Source: Porphyrobacter sp. LM 6 (GTDB lineage: Bacteria; Pseudomonadota; Alphaproteobacteria; Sphingomonadales; Sphingomonadaceae). Taken from it: a stretch of DNA of 64,000 nucleotides. Every line of letters starts with the position of its first letter. The first letter of the stretch is position 1. The stretch is taken from NCBI RefSeq assembly GCF_001720465.1, contig NZ_CP017113.1:1054001-1118000 (forward strand). Reading direction: 5' to 3'. The position numbers and the translations under genes are program-made. The notes beneath the pieces were generated by a model. That model worked only from the letters and a program-made list of their open reading frames with translations, did no database searches and had not been told where the DNA came from. Shown one piece after another: positions 51,886 through 60,679 of this stretch.

Positions 51886-52254
51886 TCATGCCCAGGCCTG
51901 GGCGATCAGCAGCGCCAAGACGATCAGGGTCAGCCACGGCCACGGCGTCGCCCATGGCGACTGGACCTTCACGCTCTCAAGCCTAGCTATCGCTGCTAGA
52001 ACGGCCGCCTGTTGAAAATGCAGGTCCTTGATCGCTGCCTTCATCAGCTCAGTTTCTACATAGGTTGAGGCATCGTCGGCCAGAAGCTCGACCTCTTCCA
52101 GCAGCCGAAGCACTTCGCGGAGGCGTGGCAGTGCGTTCGGATCAGGCGTGCCGAGCAGCGCCATGGCATCCTGATGCTTGCTCTTGGCTAGCGTCAGCAT
52201 GTGGCTGATGTGTTCAACAGCAGCGTCAGGCAGGTCTGGATCGGCTTTGCCCAT
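51886..52254 (-). CDS. Small tail-anchored membrane protein
   Basis: A 122-aa protein, helical and acidic in the first 95 residues ('HISHMLTLAKSKHQDAMALL', 'ELLADDASTYVETELMKAAI'), with one C-terminal membrane segment ('WPWLTLIVLALLIAQAWA'). This is the layout of a tail-anchored inner membrane protein. It converges on the 129-aa gene. Function unknown. Confidence 0.55.
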   Translation of the reverse strand: MGKADPDLPDAAVEHISHMLTLAKSKHQDAMALLGTPDPNALPRLREVLRLLEEVELLADDASTYVETELMKAAIKDLHFQQAAVLAAIARLESVKVQSPWATPWPWLTLIVLALLIAQAWA

Positions 52255-52451
52255 AGGCCGGCATTACCCCATTTCGCCGCAGAGATGTGCAGGAGAACCT
52301 CTATTTTTGAACGACTTCGACGGAAGCCGGAAAAATTCTATTCAAGCTCGAAATTAGATCAAGACTGTTTGTGCTACGCCGGCATGCTATCACGGCGTTA
52401 GCACACGCGTGTTTCCAATGATTCCAAACCGGAAATAGTGGAGGGGGTTGA

Positions 52452-52952
52452 ATGACTAAAGAATTGAAAGCTGCTGTTGCAAAGCGGCGGATCGCTAAAT
52501 TTCGTCCCGGCTGGGAAGAACTGGATCTCACAGAATTTACCTCAATATCTGAGGATGCGGCAGAGTTGGTCGCGGCGGTTGAAGACTCGGTTGATTTGCG
52601 TAATTTGGAAGAGATTTCAGATGCTGTTGCTGAGATACTCTCACGTCATAAAGGTTCGCTTGACCTTGGCGGCCTGAAGTCTCTCTCAGTTGCGGCGGCG
52701 GCCTCGCTTGCGAAGCATGACGGTTGGCTGCACATGGAGATTCCCGAGCTAAGTGATGACGCTGCCCTCGCTTTGTCCAAGGGCATTGTCTCTCTTAAAT
52801 TGACCAAACTCGAGAAGCTCGACGGCACACCTGGACACATTGCGCTTGCCCGGAAGCTTGCCGCCGATGGCACCGTAAATGTCATGTATTATCTCGAAAC
52901 TGTTTCAAAGGACCTGCTCGCCGCCGTCCCTGAATTTAAGCAAAAGACATGA
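52452..52952 (+). CDS. Small leucine-rich repeat-like protein
   Basis: A 166-aa protein with GGAGGGGGTTGA before ATG 52452. Short units of about 22 residues recur: 'LDLTEFTSISEDAAELVAAV', 'VDLRNLEEISDAVAEILSRH', 'LDLGGLKSLSVAAAASLAKH', 'MEIPELSDDAALALSKG' and 'LKLTKLEKLDGTPGHIALAR'. The pattern L-x-L-x2-L-x3-S/D-x3-A is that of leucine-rich or similar solenoid repeats seen in bacterial proteins of unknown role. It overlaps the next small gene by 4 bases. Confidence 0.65.
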   Translation: MTKELKAAVAKRRIAKFRPGWEELDLTEFTSISEDAAELVAAVEDSVDLRNLEEISDAVAEILSRHKGSLDLGGLKSLSVAAAASLAKHDGWLHMEIPELSDDAALALSKGIVSLKLTKLEKLDGTPGHIALARKLAADGTVNVMYYLETVSKDLLAAVPEFKQKT

Positions 52953-53179
52953 AAGAAGGCCTGAATTCCAAACCCAGTGTTGGCATCGCAGCTGGTGGTT
53001 TGGACGATCTACAGCCAAAGGAAATAATTCAGATTTGTGCGAGCGCCTTGCAGGATATCTCAAACGTGCTCGCGCAAAATATCATAGAAAAGGACACGGT
53101 TTTATACAACGATAAGGCGGCGGCCAAATTGATGAAAAAATACATCGATGATGCTCTTTTCTGGCACAACGCAGGATGA
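52949..53179 (+). CDS. Small protein coupled to the repeat protein
   Basis: A 76-aa protein whose ATG overlaps the previous stop (ATGA). It is helical ('LQPKEIIQICASALQDISNV', 'AQNIIEKDTVLYNDKAAAKL'), acidic and soluble. The coupling suggests a two-gene unit. No family is recognised. Confidence 0.55.
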   Translation: MKEGLNSKPSVGIAAGGLDDLQPKEIIQICASALQDISNVLAQNIIEKDTVLYNDKAAAKLMKKYIDDALFWHNAG

Positions 53180-53758
53180 CCGTTCACGCCATAGCCTGCC
53201 CATTCGAAGGTGATATAGAGATAGGCACGCTATGGCCGAAGCCGGTATTAGAAATTTGATTACAACGTCACAAAATCAATGGCTTGCGAACCAGAGAACT
53301 TCGGATTGGGGTTCTGCATCCTCCGCCATTTAACCCATTGGAATCATTCTATTCCTTGGGTTCGGCGCTAAAAATCCCGTGGGTTTCAAGGGTTATAGGT
53401 AAAAGCCTCTTCACCGCCTCGCGATGGATACGACCCGTTTTTGCTCTCTTCGGCCCGATATTCTCCCAAGCTCTCGACTGCGCTGGATTTGGTGGATGAG
53501 TATATTCAACTGAATTACAAGGGTTTTATCAGGTGGCAATTGGGCCGTTGGACTCCGGTAGGGTCTGTAGATTCCTCCCGCATCGAACTCGATTGCATGC
53601 TACGCGTGAGGCCCTGTGCGGGCTCAACGTCAAGCTGCCCGAAGGCATGCCAACCTTGGTCTGTTGAAACAGAGCCGAGGCATTGCTTACCGAGCGCTCA
53701 TGCGCAACAAGATGACGTGCACTGAGAACTGCTGATTAGGTCTCAGGATCCGAGTTAA
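53180..53758. other. Non-coding stretch at mosaic junction
   Basis: About 580 bases with no convincing gene in any frame. At 53308-53328 the sequence GGGTTCTGCATCCTCCGCCA resembles, with several changes, the 3' end of a tRNA-Ser (GGGTTCGAATCCC...CTCCGCCA). It could be an old attachment-site remnant. AAGAGGAGAGGAATT at the end is a good ribosome site for the following open frame. Confidence 0.35.
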
Positions 53759-53968
53759 CTTGATAAGAGGAGAGGAATTCTGAGCGCCAAGTGGGAAATA
53801 GATGGTTCGGTAATTTCGCTTGTCGACCCTGACGGCAATAGAAGTCAGCCATCCCCCACTGCCGTTTACCGTGCACTGGTAGAGAGGCGGCCTGAACAGC
53901 CTTGGATTCCAACCAGCGCTGAAGGCCTGCGCGCTTCGCGGTACCCCCTGCTGCCTTCGCTGACGATC

Positions 53969-55630
53969 TTGGAAAACGACGAGGGCGCACCTGTCTTTTC
54001 AGTTGTTGGTTCCGCCCGAGGGGCATCGGTTCAACTTGAGATCGCAGACCTCGAACGAGGGTACCGGATCGCAGATGGCACCTGGCATCCTGTTGAGCCG
54101 ACTGCATCGAAGGAAATTCTCGATCTGTTGAATAGCACCGGGGCAAATGTCGGTCCGGTAACGTCACTGCGATCATTTCTGGCTGTTCGCAAAGCTGGTG
54201 CGGCAGGTGGTGCGGTCGATGACCGTTTGGCCGATGAAGCGCTTTCGCCACTTGCATTCACACCGCCGGCAAATGATTTACCCTCCGGAATTAATGCCAC
54301 ACTCTATCCCTACCAGTTAGCTGGCTGGCGCTGGCTCAAGTTTCTCCTAGCCGAGGGTATGGGAGGCCTGCTGGCCGACGAAATGGGCCTCGGCAAAACG
54401 CTGCAGGTTATCGCCGCACTCAGCGATTCCGGCGGCAAAACATTAAGCCCGGCCCTCATCATCGCCCCCGGCTCGCTGCTTGAGAACTGGCGTCGTGAGA
54501 TTGCGAAGTTTGCTCCGCACCTGCGCGTGCTGAAGCACCACGGTGCGTTACGCACCGGCCGCCCTGTGGAATTGCAGGGCTACGACGTCGTCATCACCTC
54601 ATATGACAACGCCGTAGGGGACAACAGCCTCTTGAACATGATCCTCTGGAAGGTTGTTATCCTTGATGAGGCACAGTTCATACGGAACCCGAGTGCCCAG
54701 CGGACGAAGGCAGTCATCGCCGACAACAAGCTGGCACTGAACGCCGGCTGGGACCTTGAACTGCTGGCCGTTGAAATCGGCGATCTGCAGGGCTTCGACT
54801 TCGACCTGATGCTGACCGGGTTCTCGGATGATGAGCTTGGCAAACTGCTGGCCGAAAAGACTGAAGGTAACACAGACCCCGACGACATCCCGGAAGCGCC
54901 GATCGACCCCATCGCCAAACCCGGCGATGTCTGGCTGCTAGGCAAGCACCGGTTGGTCTGCGGCGACAGCACCGATGCCGACACGGTGGCCAAGGCGCTG
55001 AACGGCGTCTCGCCCCACCTGATGGTGACCGATCCGCCCTACGGCGTGGAATATGATCCCGCCTGGCGCGAAAAGGCCGGCGTTGCAGCTTCAGGCACTG
55101 CCAAGGGCAAGGTGCTGACCCGCGCCGAGCTGGTCGAGGTTGCCAAGCTCAACGAGATCGCGAGCCTGTTGTGGTTTCCGGAGAGCAGCAGCCAGGAGGA
55201 GCGCGACGCGCGGATCGTCAAGGCGCTCGATCTGTTCGAGAGCATCAAGCCCGCCGAGGGCCTCGAGACCATGCTGGCCATGCAAATGGTCGGCACCCAC
55301 CACGCGGCGATGGAGTGCCTGCGCCGGGCCATGATCCCGGAGCAGACCTTCGAGGGCCGCAATGCCAACCTCGATCAGGCGCAGCGGCTGATGGCGCTCT
55401 ACACCCAGCAGTTGGCTGCCCTCGCCAAGCACCGCGGCAAGGGCCAGCAGAAGATCACGGTCGAGCGTGTCCAGGTCGCCCCCGGCGGCCAGGCGGTGCT
55501 CGGCAATGTGGAGATGGCGCCGGCCGCCCCGCCAGCCGAGGCGCCGGCCGCGCCGCCAGCGCTCGCGCCGCCGCGCGAGGACACCGTGCCGCTGCCGCCG
55601 ATGCCGACGCGCGACAAGGTCAGGCGCTGA
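53969..55630 (+). CDS. Chimeric ORF: SNF2 helicase front + ParB/methylase fragment + phage protein tail
   Basis: One open frame joins three unrelated parts. Up to about base 54,705: SNF2 motifs I 'GGLLADEMGLGKTLQVIAAL', Ia 'ALIIAPGSLLENWRREIAKF' and II 'KVVILDEAQFIRNPSAQ'; the second helicase lobe is missing. About 54,710-55,075: 'VIADNKLALNAGWDLELLAV' and 'VWLLGKHRLVCGDSTDADTV', 'MVTDPPYGVEYDPAWRE', the middle of a phage ParB-type adenine methylase with its DPPY motif but no SAM-binding FxG motif visible. After that, a phage-type protein ('LETMLAMQMVGTHHAAMECL', Pro/Ala-rich tail). The frame extends up to 53759; AGGAGAGG stands 5 bases before CTG 53780, a likely true start of the helicase. 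Probably a deletion-born non-functional fusion, or a mis-assembly. Confidence 0.7.
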   Translation: MENDEGAPVFSVVGSARGASVQLEIADLERGYRIADGTWHPVEPTASKEILDLLNSTGANVGPVTSLRSFLAVRKAGAAGGAVDDRLADEALSPLAFTPPANDLPSGINATLYPYQLAGWRWLKFLLAEGMGGLLADEMGLGKTLQVIAALSDSGGKTLSPALIIAPGSLLENWRREIAKFAPHLRVLKHHGALRTGRPVELQGYDVVITSYDNAVGDNSLLNMILWKVVILDEAQFIRNPSAQRTKAVIADNKLALNAGWDLELLAVEIGDLQGFDFDLMLTGFSDDELGKLLAEKTEGNTDPDDIPEAPIDPIAKPGDVWLLGKHRLVCGDSTDADTVAKALNGVSPHLMVTDPPYGVEYDPAWREKAGVAASGTAKGKVLTRAELVEVAKLNEIASLLWFPESSSQEERDARIVKALDLFESIKPAEGLETMLAMQMVGTHHAAMECLRRAMIPEQTFEGRNANLDQAQRLMALYTQQLAALAKHRGKGQQKITVERVQVAPGGQAVLGNVEMAPAAPPAEAPAAPPALAPPREDTVPLPPMPTRDKVRR

Positions 55631-55896
55631 TGGCGGGCGATCACGCCCGCAATGTCGCGGGCATGCACGCGTCGCGCCGCTGCGGGGCGCGGACCCGGAC
55701 CGGGGGGACCTGCCAGGCCCCCGCCGTCAAGGGCAAGGCCCGCTGCCGGATGCATGGCGGGGCGCGGGGCTCGGGCGCGCCGCGCGGCAACCGCAATGCC
55801 CTCAAGTCAGGGCTCTACACCGCGGAGAGCCTCGAGCTGCGGCGCCACGTGGCGCAGCTCATCCGCGACAGCCGCAAGATCTTCGAGGAATTGTGA
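55630..55896 (+). CDS. HGG-GNRNA-type conserved phage/island protein
   Basis: An 88-aa protein, ATG 55630 overlapping the chimeric ORF's stop (TGATG). 'RRCGARTRTGGTCQAPAVKG' and 'ARCRMHGGARGSGAPRGNRN' form the typical Cys/His/Gly-rich core (CxxHGG...GNxNA) of a conserved family often next to phage packaging or replication genes. The C-terminal helix ('LELRRHVAQLIRDSRKIFEE') completes it. The base composition is much more GC-rich than the island before it. Exact role unknown. Confidence 0.75.
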   Translation: MAGDHARNVAGMHASRRCGARTRTGGTCQAPAVKGKARCRMHGGARGSGAPRGNRNALKSGLYTAESLELRRHVAQLIRDSRKIFEEL

Positions 55897-55998
55897 AATG
55901 GGACGAGGCCAGAGCCTGACGCAGGCGCGCCTGCAAGAGCGGACGAGCCCTGGGGCCGCCCGCGCACCGCATCGCGGCGCGTCTTGGGAAATGGCGCG

Positions 55999-56343
55999 AT
56001 GACTTGGCCGGTCATGGCGCGGGCGCTGTTCTGGCTCGCGCTAGTCTTCGCGCTGGTGATGGCGCTGCTGCCGCAGCCGCCCGCCCTCCCCGGCACGCCG
56101 AGCGACAAGACGCAGCACATGATCGCCTTTGCCGTGCTGAGCCTGCTCGCCGCCCTCGCCTACCCGCAGCTGCGGCTCGGCGAGATCTTCATCGCCATGG
56201 CGGCGCTCGGCGCACTAATCGAGGTGCTGCAACTGATCCCGGCGCTCGGCCGGGATGCGGAGTTTGTGGACTGGCTGGCCGACTGCGCCGCGAGCCTGGC
56301 CGTGCTGGCGCTCGTCGGGGTGGCGCGGCGAATGGCGGGGTGA
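55999..56343 (+). CDS. VanZ-like membrane protein
   Basis: A 114-aa protein with four hydrophobic segments, started at ATG 55999 (MTWPVMARALFWLALVFALV). 'PSDKTQHMIAFAVLSLLAAL' with the conserved DK/H pair, 'GEIFIAMAALGALIEVLQLI' and 'RDAEFVDWLADCAASLAVLA' are VanZ-family landmarks (F-GE-x-Q-x-R-x-x-D-x-D pattern). The family is linked to teicoplanin resistance in Gram-positives, but in Proteobacteria the role is unknown. Confidence 0.75.
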   Translation: MTWPVMARALFWLALVFALVMALLPQPPALPGTPSDKTQHMIAFAVLSLLAALAYPQLRLGEIFIAMAALGALIEVLQLIPALGRDAEFVDWLADCAASLAVLALVGVARRMAG

Positions 56344-56376
56344 GGCCCCTGGGCCGACTTGCGTGCGGGCCGCAGC

Positions 56377-56625
56377 CTAGGCCGGCCGGAGGTGGATGCG
56401 AATGCCGGGGGCGTCGTCGGGGCTGCCGACGAACTGGATGCCGGCGGCTTCGAGGGCCGTCTGAATTTTAGCCAGCGTTGATGCCGTGGAATGAGGAATA
56501 CCATCCTCTGACTCGATCCTGCGGATAGTTTTCGTGGCGATGCCAGAAAGGGCCGCGAGTCTTTCCGCGCTCATTCCAAGAGCACTCCTTGCAGCACGAA
56601 TTTGAACGCCAGTGAGCATTGACAC
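56377..56625 (-). CDS. XRE-family repressor
   Basis: An 82-aa single-domain HTH protein: 'LTGVQIRAARSALGMSAERL', 'AALSGIATKTIRRIESEDGI', 'STASTLAKIQTALEAAGIQF', then a short tail. This is the small XRE form that often sits next to integrases. It is divergent from the tyrosine recombinase, and a perfect 16-bp palindrome lies between them, so it probably represses the recombinase. Confidence 0.85.
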   Translation of the reverse strand: MSMLTGVQIRAARSALGMSAERLAALSGIATKTIRRIESEDGIPHSTASTLAKIQTALEAAGIQFVGSPDDAPGIRIHLRPA

Positions 56626-56645
56626 GCCTAAGAATGTCTCTTAAA

Positions 56646-56661
56646 TGGACATTAATGTCCA
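56646..56661 (+). promoter_or_regulatory. Palindromic operator between XRE and recombinase genes
   Basis: TGGACATTAATGTCCA is a perfect 16-bp palindrome, 20 bases from the XRE start and overlapping one possible recombinase start (ATG 56655). It is a likely XRE binding site that would control both genes. Confidence 0.65.
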
Positions 56662-57171
56662 CAAATAACCTTAAAAGCACCTCACACGATTGGCGCGCGG
56701 AATTCAAGCGCCTTGAGGGAGCCTTTGCGCCCTCGACGATCAAGTCCTACCTGACCGACGTAGACCGGTTCGTGGCGTGGTGCGAGGATCACGGCTGGGA
56801 GGCCCTCCCCGCCGAGGTTGAGACCGTCTGCGCCTTTCTGGAAGACCAGGCGGTATTCCTCTGCCCGGCAAGCGTGCGGCGGCGGCTTTACGCGATCCGG
56901 AAAGTACACCGCCTGCTGCGGCTCCCCGATCCCACGTGGGATGAAGAGATCACCATCACGCTGCGGCGGGTGCGGCGCGCCAAGCTCAATCGGCCGCGCC
57001 AAGCCAAGGGCATGACCCGCGACTACCTCCTGCGCTGCCTCGAGGTTCAGCCAGACAATCCCTGGGGGCTGCGCAACCGGGCGATGATATCTTTGGGATA
57101 CGACCTCCTCACCGTTAGCGATGCGAGCACCCCACATGGACGAGGCCCATTATTGAGCCAATGACCCTGTC

Positions 57172-57633
57172 ATGATTGGCAGTGGGATGGCAACGATGCT
57201 CAATGACGATGGAATAAATGCTGTTTCGCACAGTGCGGCACCCTGTGCGAATTCGGATTGGGTCAGTGTGCCGCATAGTGCGAAAGCGGATTTGGACGGG
57301 GCTACTGTTCTGGGCCCGCAGCGCCGGAACCGCCGCTGGGATGCCCGCGAGAAGGCCAGGATTACAGCGGAAAGCTTCGAGCCGGGTGCGAACATCAGCG
57401 CGATAGCGCGGCATCACGGGGTAAGCGTTGGCCTGTTGCATTACTGGCGGCGCACGGTTCGGGATCGGGCGACAGTTCAGCAAATCTCGCTCGTGCCGCT
57501 GGAAGTCGAGGATGCAGCGACGGCATCCGATGCAAAATTGGAGATCGAAATCGGCGGCGCACGCATTCTGGTGCGCGGGGCGCTGGATGCCCAGTTGCTG
57601 CGGACAGTTTGCGAGGTACTGCGCGGGCAATGA
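57172..57633 (+). CDS. tnpA: IS66 TnpA (HTH accessory protein)
   Basis: A 153-aa protein. The central HTH ('RRWDAREKARITAESFEPGA', 'ISAIARHHGVSVGLLHYWRR') is the IS66 OrfA form, and the C-terminus has 'IEIGGARILVRGALDAQLLR'. It is needed with TnpB and TnpC for transposition. ATG 57172 or 57187 may be the start; the stop overlaps tnpB by ATGA. Confidence 0.9.
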   Translation: MIGSGMATMLNDDGINAVSHSAAPCANSDWVSVPHSAKADLDGATVLGPQRRNRRWDAREKARITAESFEPGANISAIARHHGVSVGLLHYWRRTVRDRATVQQISLVPLEVEDAATASDAKLEIEIGGARILVRGALDAQLLRTVCEVLRGQ

Positions 57634-57983
57634 TCGGTGGGCGCAGTGACCTCAGGGTCGTACTCGTGACAGGACCAATCGACTTCCGCGCCGGGATAAA
57701 CAGACTGGCATCTTTGGTCGCGAATGAGTTGGGGCGGGATCCTTACTCCAATGATGTTTTTGTCTTTCGGTCGAAGAGAATGGACCGCTTGAAGCTCCTG
57801 CATTTTGACGGCTCGGGCATGTGTATGATGACAAAATGGCTCGAGGCCGGGAAGTTCACCTGGCCACCAGTGAGCGGTGGCGTGATGAAGCTGACCTCGG
57901 CACAAATGACATTGCTGCTGGGCGGAATGGACTGGCGCAGGCTTGAGGAAAATCCCGTCAAAAAGCCCGAGATATCGGGCTAG
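57630..57983 (+). CDS. tnpB: IS66 TnpB
   Basis: A 117-aa protein from ATG 57630, coupled to tnpA. 'VVLVTGPIDFRAGINRLASL', 'DPYSNDVFVFRSKRMDRLKL', 'HFDGSGMCMMTKWLEAGKFT' and 'WPP' are the standard IS66 Orf2 motifs. Its exact role in transposition is not settled. Confidence 0.95.
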   Translation: MIGGRSDLRVVLVTGPIDFRAGINRLASLVANELGRDPYSNDVFVFRSKRMDRLKLLHFDGSGMCMMTKWLEAGKFTWPPVSGGVMKLTSAQMTLLLGGMDWRRLEENPVKKPEISG

Positions 57984-58033
57984 AAAGCACGGTTTTTCTG
58001 GGTTTTTGGTGGGTCTTGTGCTAAGAAAATCGG

Positions 58034-59584
58034 GTGACCCGCCCTTCGGAAAACCAAGCTGACGCACTCGATGCGATGACCCGGCGGGTCGATGAACTTG
58101 AGGCGGAACTGGCGGCCGCCAACAAGCTGCTGAACACCTACAAGGCCATGCTGTTTGGCTCCCGCTCGGAGAAGGCGCGGATCATTCTCGACGGACAAGG
58201 CAGTCTGGATCTGGGTGATCTAAACGCAATCCTTGCAGCCACCCCGGCCAATGACGATCCTTTGCCCAAAACGGCAGCACGCCGGGCCAAGCGGAATATT
58301 GGCGCCTTGCCCAAGCATCTGCCCCGCCTCGTTCACACTATCGAGCCGCAAAGTACGCTCTGTTCTTGCTGTCAGGGTCCTATGCACAAGATCGGCGAGG
58401 ACATCAGCGAGGCTCTCGACGTCGTGCCTGCTATCCTGCGCGTCATCGCGACGGTCCGTCCCAAGTATGCCTGTCGTTCGTGTGAGAACGGCGTTGCTCA
58501 GGCGCCGGCACCGCGCAGGATGATCGAAGGCGGCATGGCGACGACGTCGCTCATTGCCTGGGTCGTGACCCAGCGTTTTGCTTGGTACTTGCCGGTGTAT
58601 CGTCAGGCCCAGATACTGGCAGGACACGGCGTACAGATCGACCGATCGACACTGTCGCGCTGGCTTAAATGCGCCGCCTGGTGGCTGGAGGGCCTGTACG
58701 AGCGGCAACTCAGGGCATTCCACAGCGCCGCGCGCATCCACGTCGATGAAACCCGCATGCCAGTGATCGGCGGCGGCAACGGCAAAGTCGTCATCGATCA
58801 GTTCTGGGCTCATGGCGCAGATGACCGACCGTGGAACGGACCGGCGCCTCCAGCTGTATGCTACGTCCATGCGCGATCCCGCAGCCATCGCGAGATATCC
58901 GAACAGCTGGGCCCTTACACGGGAGTGCTGCAGGTCGATGGATACACAGCATACAAGGCGTTTGAAGATCCGGATCGACAGCCCGGACCGATCCAGCTCG
59001 CCTTTTGCATGGCCCATCTGCGTCGGCGGTTTGTCGATCTGCACAAGAGCACCGGTTCGCCCATAACCGCGCAAATTATCGTGATGCTGGGGCGCATATA
59101 CGCGATCGAAACAGAAATCCGCGGTACCAGTGCCGAGCACCGGTTGCTTGTCCGGCAGGCAAGATCCAGACCGGTCATGGACGAGCTGAAGGCACTGCTC
59201 GACGATACCTTGCCGCGCGTCTCACGCGTCTCTGACTTGGCTGAACACATCCGTTACGCACAGGGACATTGGCGCGGCCTGTGTGCGTTCCTCGACGATG
59301 GCCGCATCGAGGTCGATAACAACATGATCGAACGGCAGATGCGGCCAATCGGCATCGGTCGCCGGAATAGTTTGTTCGCAGGTAACGAAGGGGGAGCCCA
59401 CACCTGGGCCGTGCTCGCGTCTTTGCTGCAGACCGCAAAGTTGAACGGGCTCGATCCGTTTACCTGGTTGAATGACGTGTTGACCCGGATCGTATCGGGC
59501 GAGGTCCTCAATAACAATCTGGACCAGCTTCTGGCGTGGAACTGGCAACCTACCGATCGGCCATCTATGCGCATGGCCGCATGA
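58034..59584 (+). CDS. tnpC: IS66 transposase TnpC
   Basis: A 516-aa protein starting at GTG 58034. It has an N-terminal coiled coil ('RRVDELEAELAAANKLLNTY'), the 'MLFGSRSEKARI' motif and the zinc-binding part 'CSCCQGPMHKIGEDISEALD'. The DDE core includes 'IHVDETRMPVI', 'VLQVDGYTAYKAFED' and a downstream Glu in 'RIEVDNNMIERQMRPIGIGR'. Full length for IS66, with no frameshift visible. Confidence 0.95.
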   Translation: MTRPSENQADALDAMTRRVDELEAELAAANKLLNTYKAMLFGSRSEKARIILDGQGSLDLGDLNAILAATPANDDPLPKTAARRAKRNIGALPKHLPRLVHTIEPQSTLCSCCQGPMHKIGEDISEALDVVPAILRVIATVRPKYACRSCENGVAQAPAPRRMIEGGMATTSLIAWVVTQRFAWYLPVYRQAQILAGHGVQIDRSTLSRWLKCAAWWLEGLYERQLRAFHSAARIHVDETRMPVIGGGNGKVVIDQFWAHGADDRPWNGPAPPAVCYVHARSRSHREISEQLGPYTGVLQVDGYTAYKAFEDPDRQPGPIQLAFCMAHLRRRFVDLHKSTGSPITAQIIVMLGRIYAIETEIRGTSAEHRLLVRQARSRPVMDELKALLDDTLPRVSRVSDLAEHIRYAQGHWRGLCAFLDDGRIEVDNNMIERQMRPIGIGRRNSLFAGNEGGAHTWAVLASLLQTAKLNGLDPFTWLNDVLTRIVSGEVLNNNLDQLLAWNWQPTDRPSMRMAA

Positions 59585-60183
59585 GCGCGATCGAGGACAT
59601 GGCCCTGTCAGACGAGGCCCTTGAGGCTTGGCTGGCGGTAAAGACCAACCGGCGTCCACTAGTGCGGACGATGTCTGCGCTCGATGGCTTCGTGACTGCA
59701 GCGGTCATTGGGCCACCGTTCCCCGACCCTCAGTACTGGATCTGTCCGGCAATGGGATTGCCTTATGACGTGCTGGCCAATGGCACCGAGTTGGAACACG
59801 CGGTGTTCGCTTCCGTCGCCAAGGTCCACAACCGCATCAACGAAACCTTCTTTGACAAGCCAGAGGAATACGCCCCTCGGTTTACAGAAAAAGCCGACGG
59901 CGGGATCGATCCGCGTCCTTGGTGCCGTGGCTTCTACGCTGCGATAAACCTGAATCTGCGTGCCTGGAAGCCGTTGCTCAATCGCAGCGGCATCCATCAC
60001 GGTCTGTTGCTCCCAATCCTGGCTTACTGCGTCGACAAGAAAGGTGCGCCCGTACTTGGAAAACCGCGTCCAGGTCCTGAGACCGCGCACTTCTTCGAAA
60101 ACGAGGCATATCTCGACATCACCCTCGTCGTTCCCGCGATCAAGGAACTCTACGACCCGATGCGCCGCGCAGGATACGAATAA
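59581..60183 (+). CDS. UPF0149 (YgfB/YecA-like) passenger protein of IS66
   Basis: A 200-aa protein from ATG 59581 (ATGA overlap with tnpC). 'DEALEAWLAVKTNRRPLVRT' and 'LDGFVTAAVIGPPFPDPQYW' are UPF0149 landmarks, followed by 'VAKVHNRINETFFDKPEEYA' and 'RPWCRGFYAAINLNLRAWKP'. The family is found in some IS66 elements as a fourth gene with unknown use. It ends 32 bases before the right inverted repeat. Confidence 0.85.
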   Translation: MSAIEDMALSDEALEAWLAVKTNRRPLVRTMSALDGFVTAAVIGPPFPDPQYWICPAMGLPYDVLANGTELEHAVFASVAKVHNRINETFFDKPEEYAPRFTEKADGGIDPRPWCRGFYAAINLNLRAWKPLLNRSGIHHGLLLPILAYCVDKKGAPVLGKPRPGPETAHFFENEAYLDITLVVPAIKELYDPMRRAGYE

Positions 60184-60679
60184 AACTGTCAACGTGGGGC
60201 GCTCGCATCGCTAACTCCTCACCCGGCGCTCGGAACTGGTCGCGCTGCGCAGTGACGATATCATGATGCGGGGCGACGGAACGCTGCGGGCAATCATCCG
60301 CCGCAGCAAGGCCGATCCGTTCGGCATCGGCCGCATCGCGTTCAGTTCAACGCGTTCGGCGCGGCTTGTCCGAGAGTGGCTCGACTGGCGCGGAGACAAA
60401 ATCGATCCGCTGTTCTGCGGGATCTACCAGGGCAAGCCGATCAATCGCCCGCTCGGGACGACCAAGGTCAAGGTGATCATCAAGGAGGCGATTGCGGCGG
60501 CGGGCCTGCCGCCCGAGGATGTGGCCGCGTTCAGTGGTCACTCGCTGCGCGTTGGTGCGGCCCAGGACCTGCTCTGTGCAGGCTTCGACATGGCCGCGAT
60601 CATGCGCGCCGGTGGCTGGAAGTCGGTTAACGTGCTCGGGCGATATCTGGAGCTCGCGGAGCACAATGTGTGGGCTTAG

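Larger units (their letters stand above)
57114..60215 (+). mobile_element. IS66-family insertion sequence, complete
   Basis: A 3102-bp element with 22-bp terminal inverted repeats GTTAGCGATGCGAGC[A/G]CCCCAC (one mismatch) and an 8-bp target duplication TCCTCACC (57106-57113 and 60216-60223). It carries tnpA, tnpB, tnpC and a UPF0149 passenger, all plus strand. All frames look intact. It inserted inside the tyrosine recombinase gene. Confidence 0.96.
56655..60679 (+). pseudogene. Tyrosine recombinase/integrase interrupted by IS66 element
   Basis: The N-terminal half (56655-57113, or from ATG 56634) has a SAM-like core-binding domain ('APSTIKSYLTDVDRFVAWCE') and ends in 'RAMISLGYDLLT'. After the IS, 60224-60679 continues 'RRSELVALRSDDIMMRGDGT', with catalytic Arg in RRSELVALR, Lys in 'RRSKADPFG', HxxR in 'FSGHSLRVGAAQ' and Tyr in 'NVLGRYLELAEH'. 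Removing the element and one copy of the 8-bp duplication gives a single 304-aa frame with no frameshift. The gene is therefore broken only by the insertion. It would have been the integrase of the island or a neighbouring element. Confidence 0.9.

Noticed and set aside
53441..53725. 94-residue frame in the junction gap
   Set aside because: No ribosome site and a composition unlike a folded protein (many Cys, Pro and Ser); treated as non-coding.
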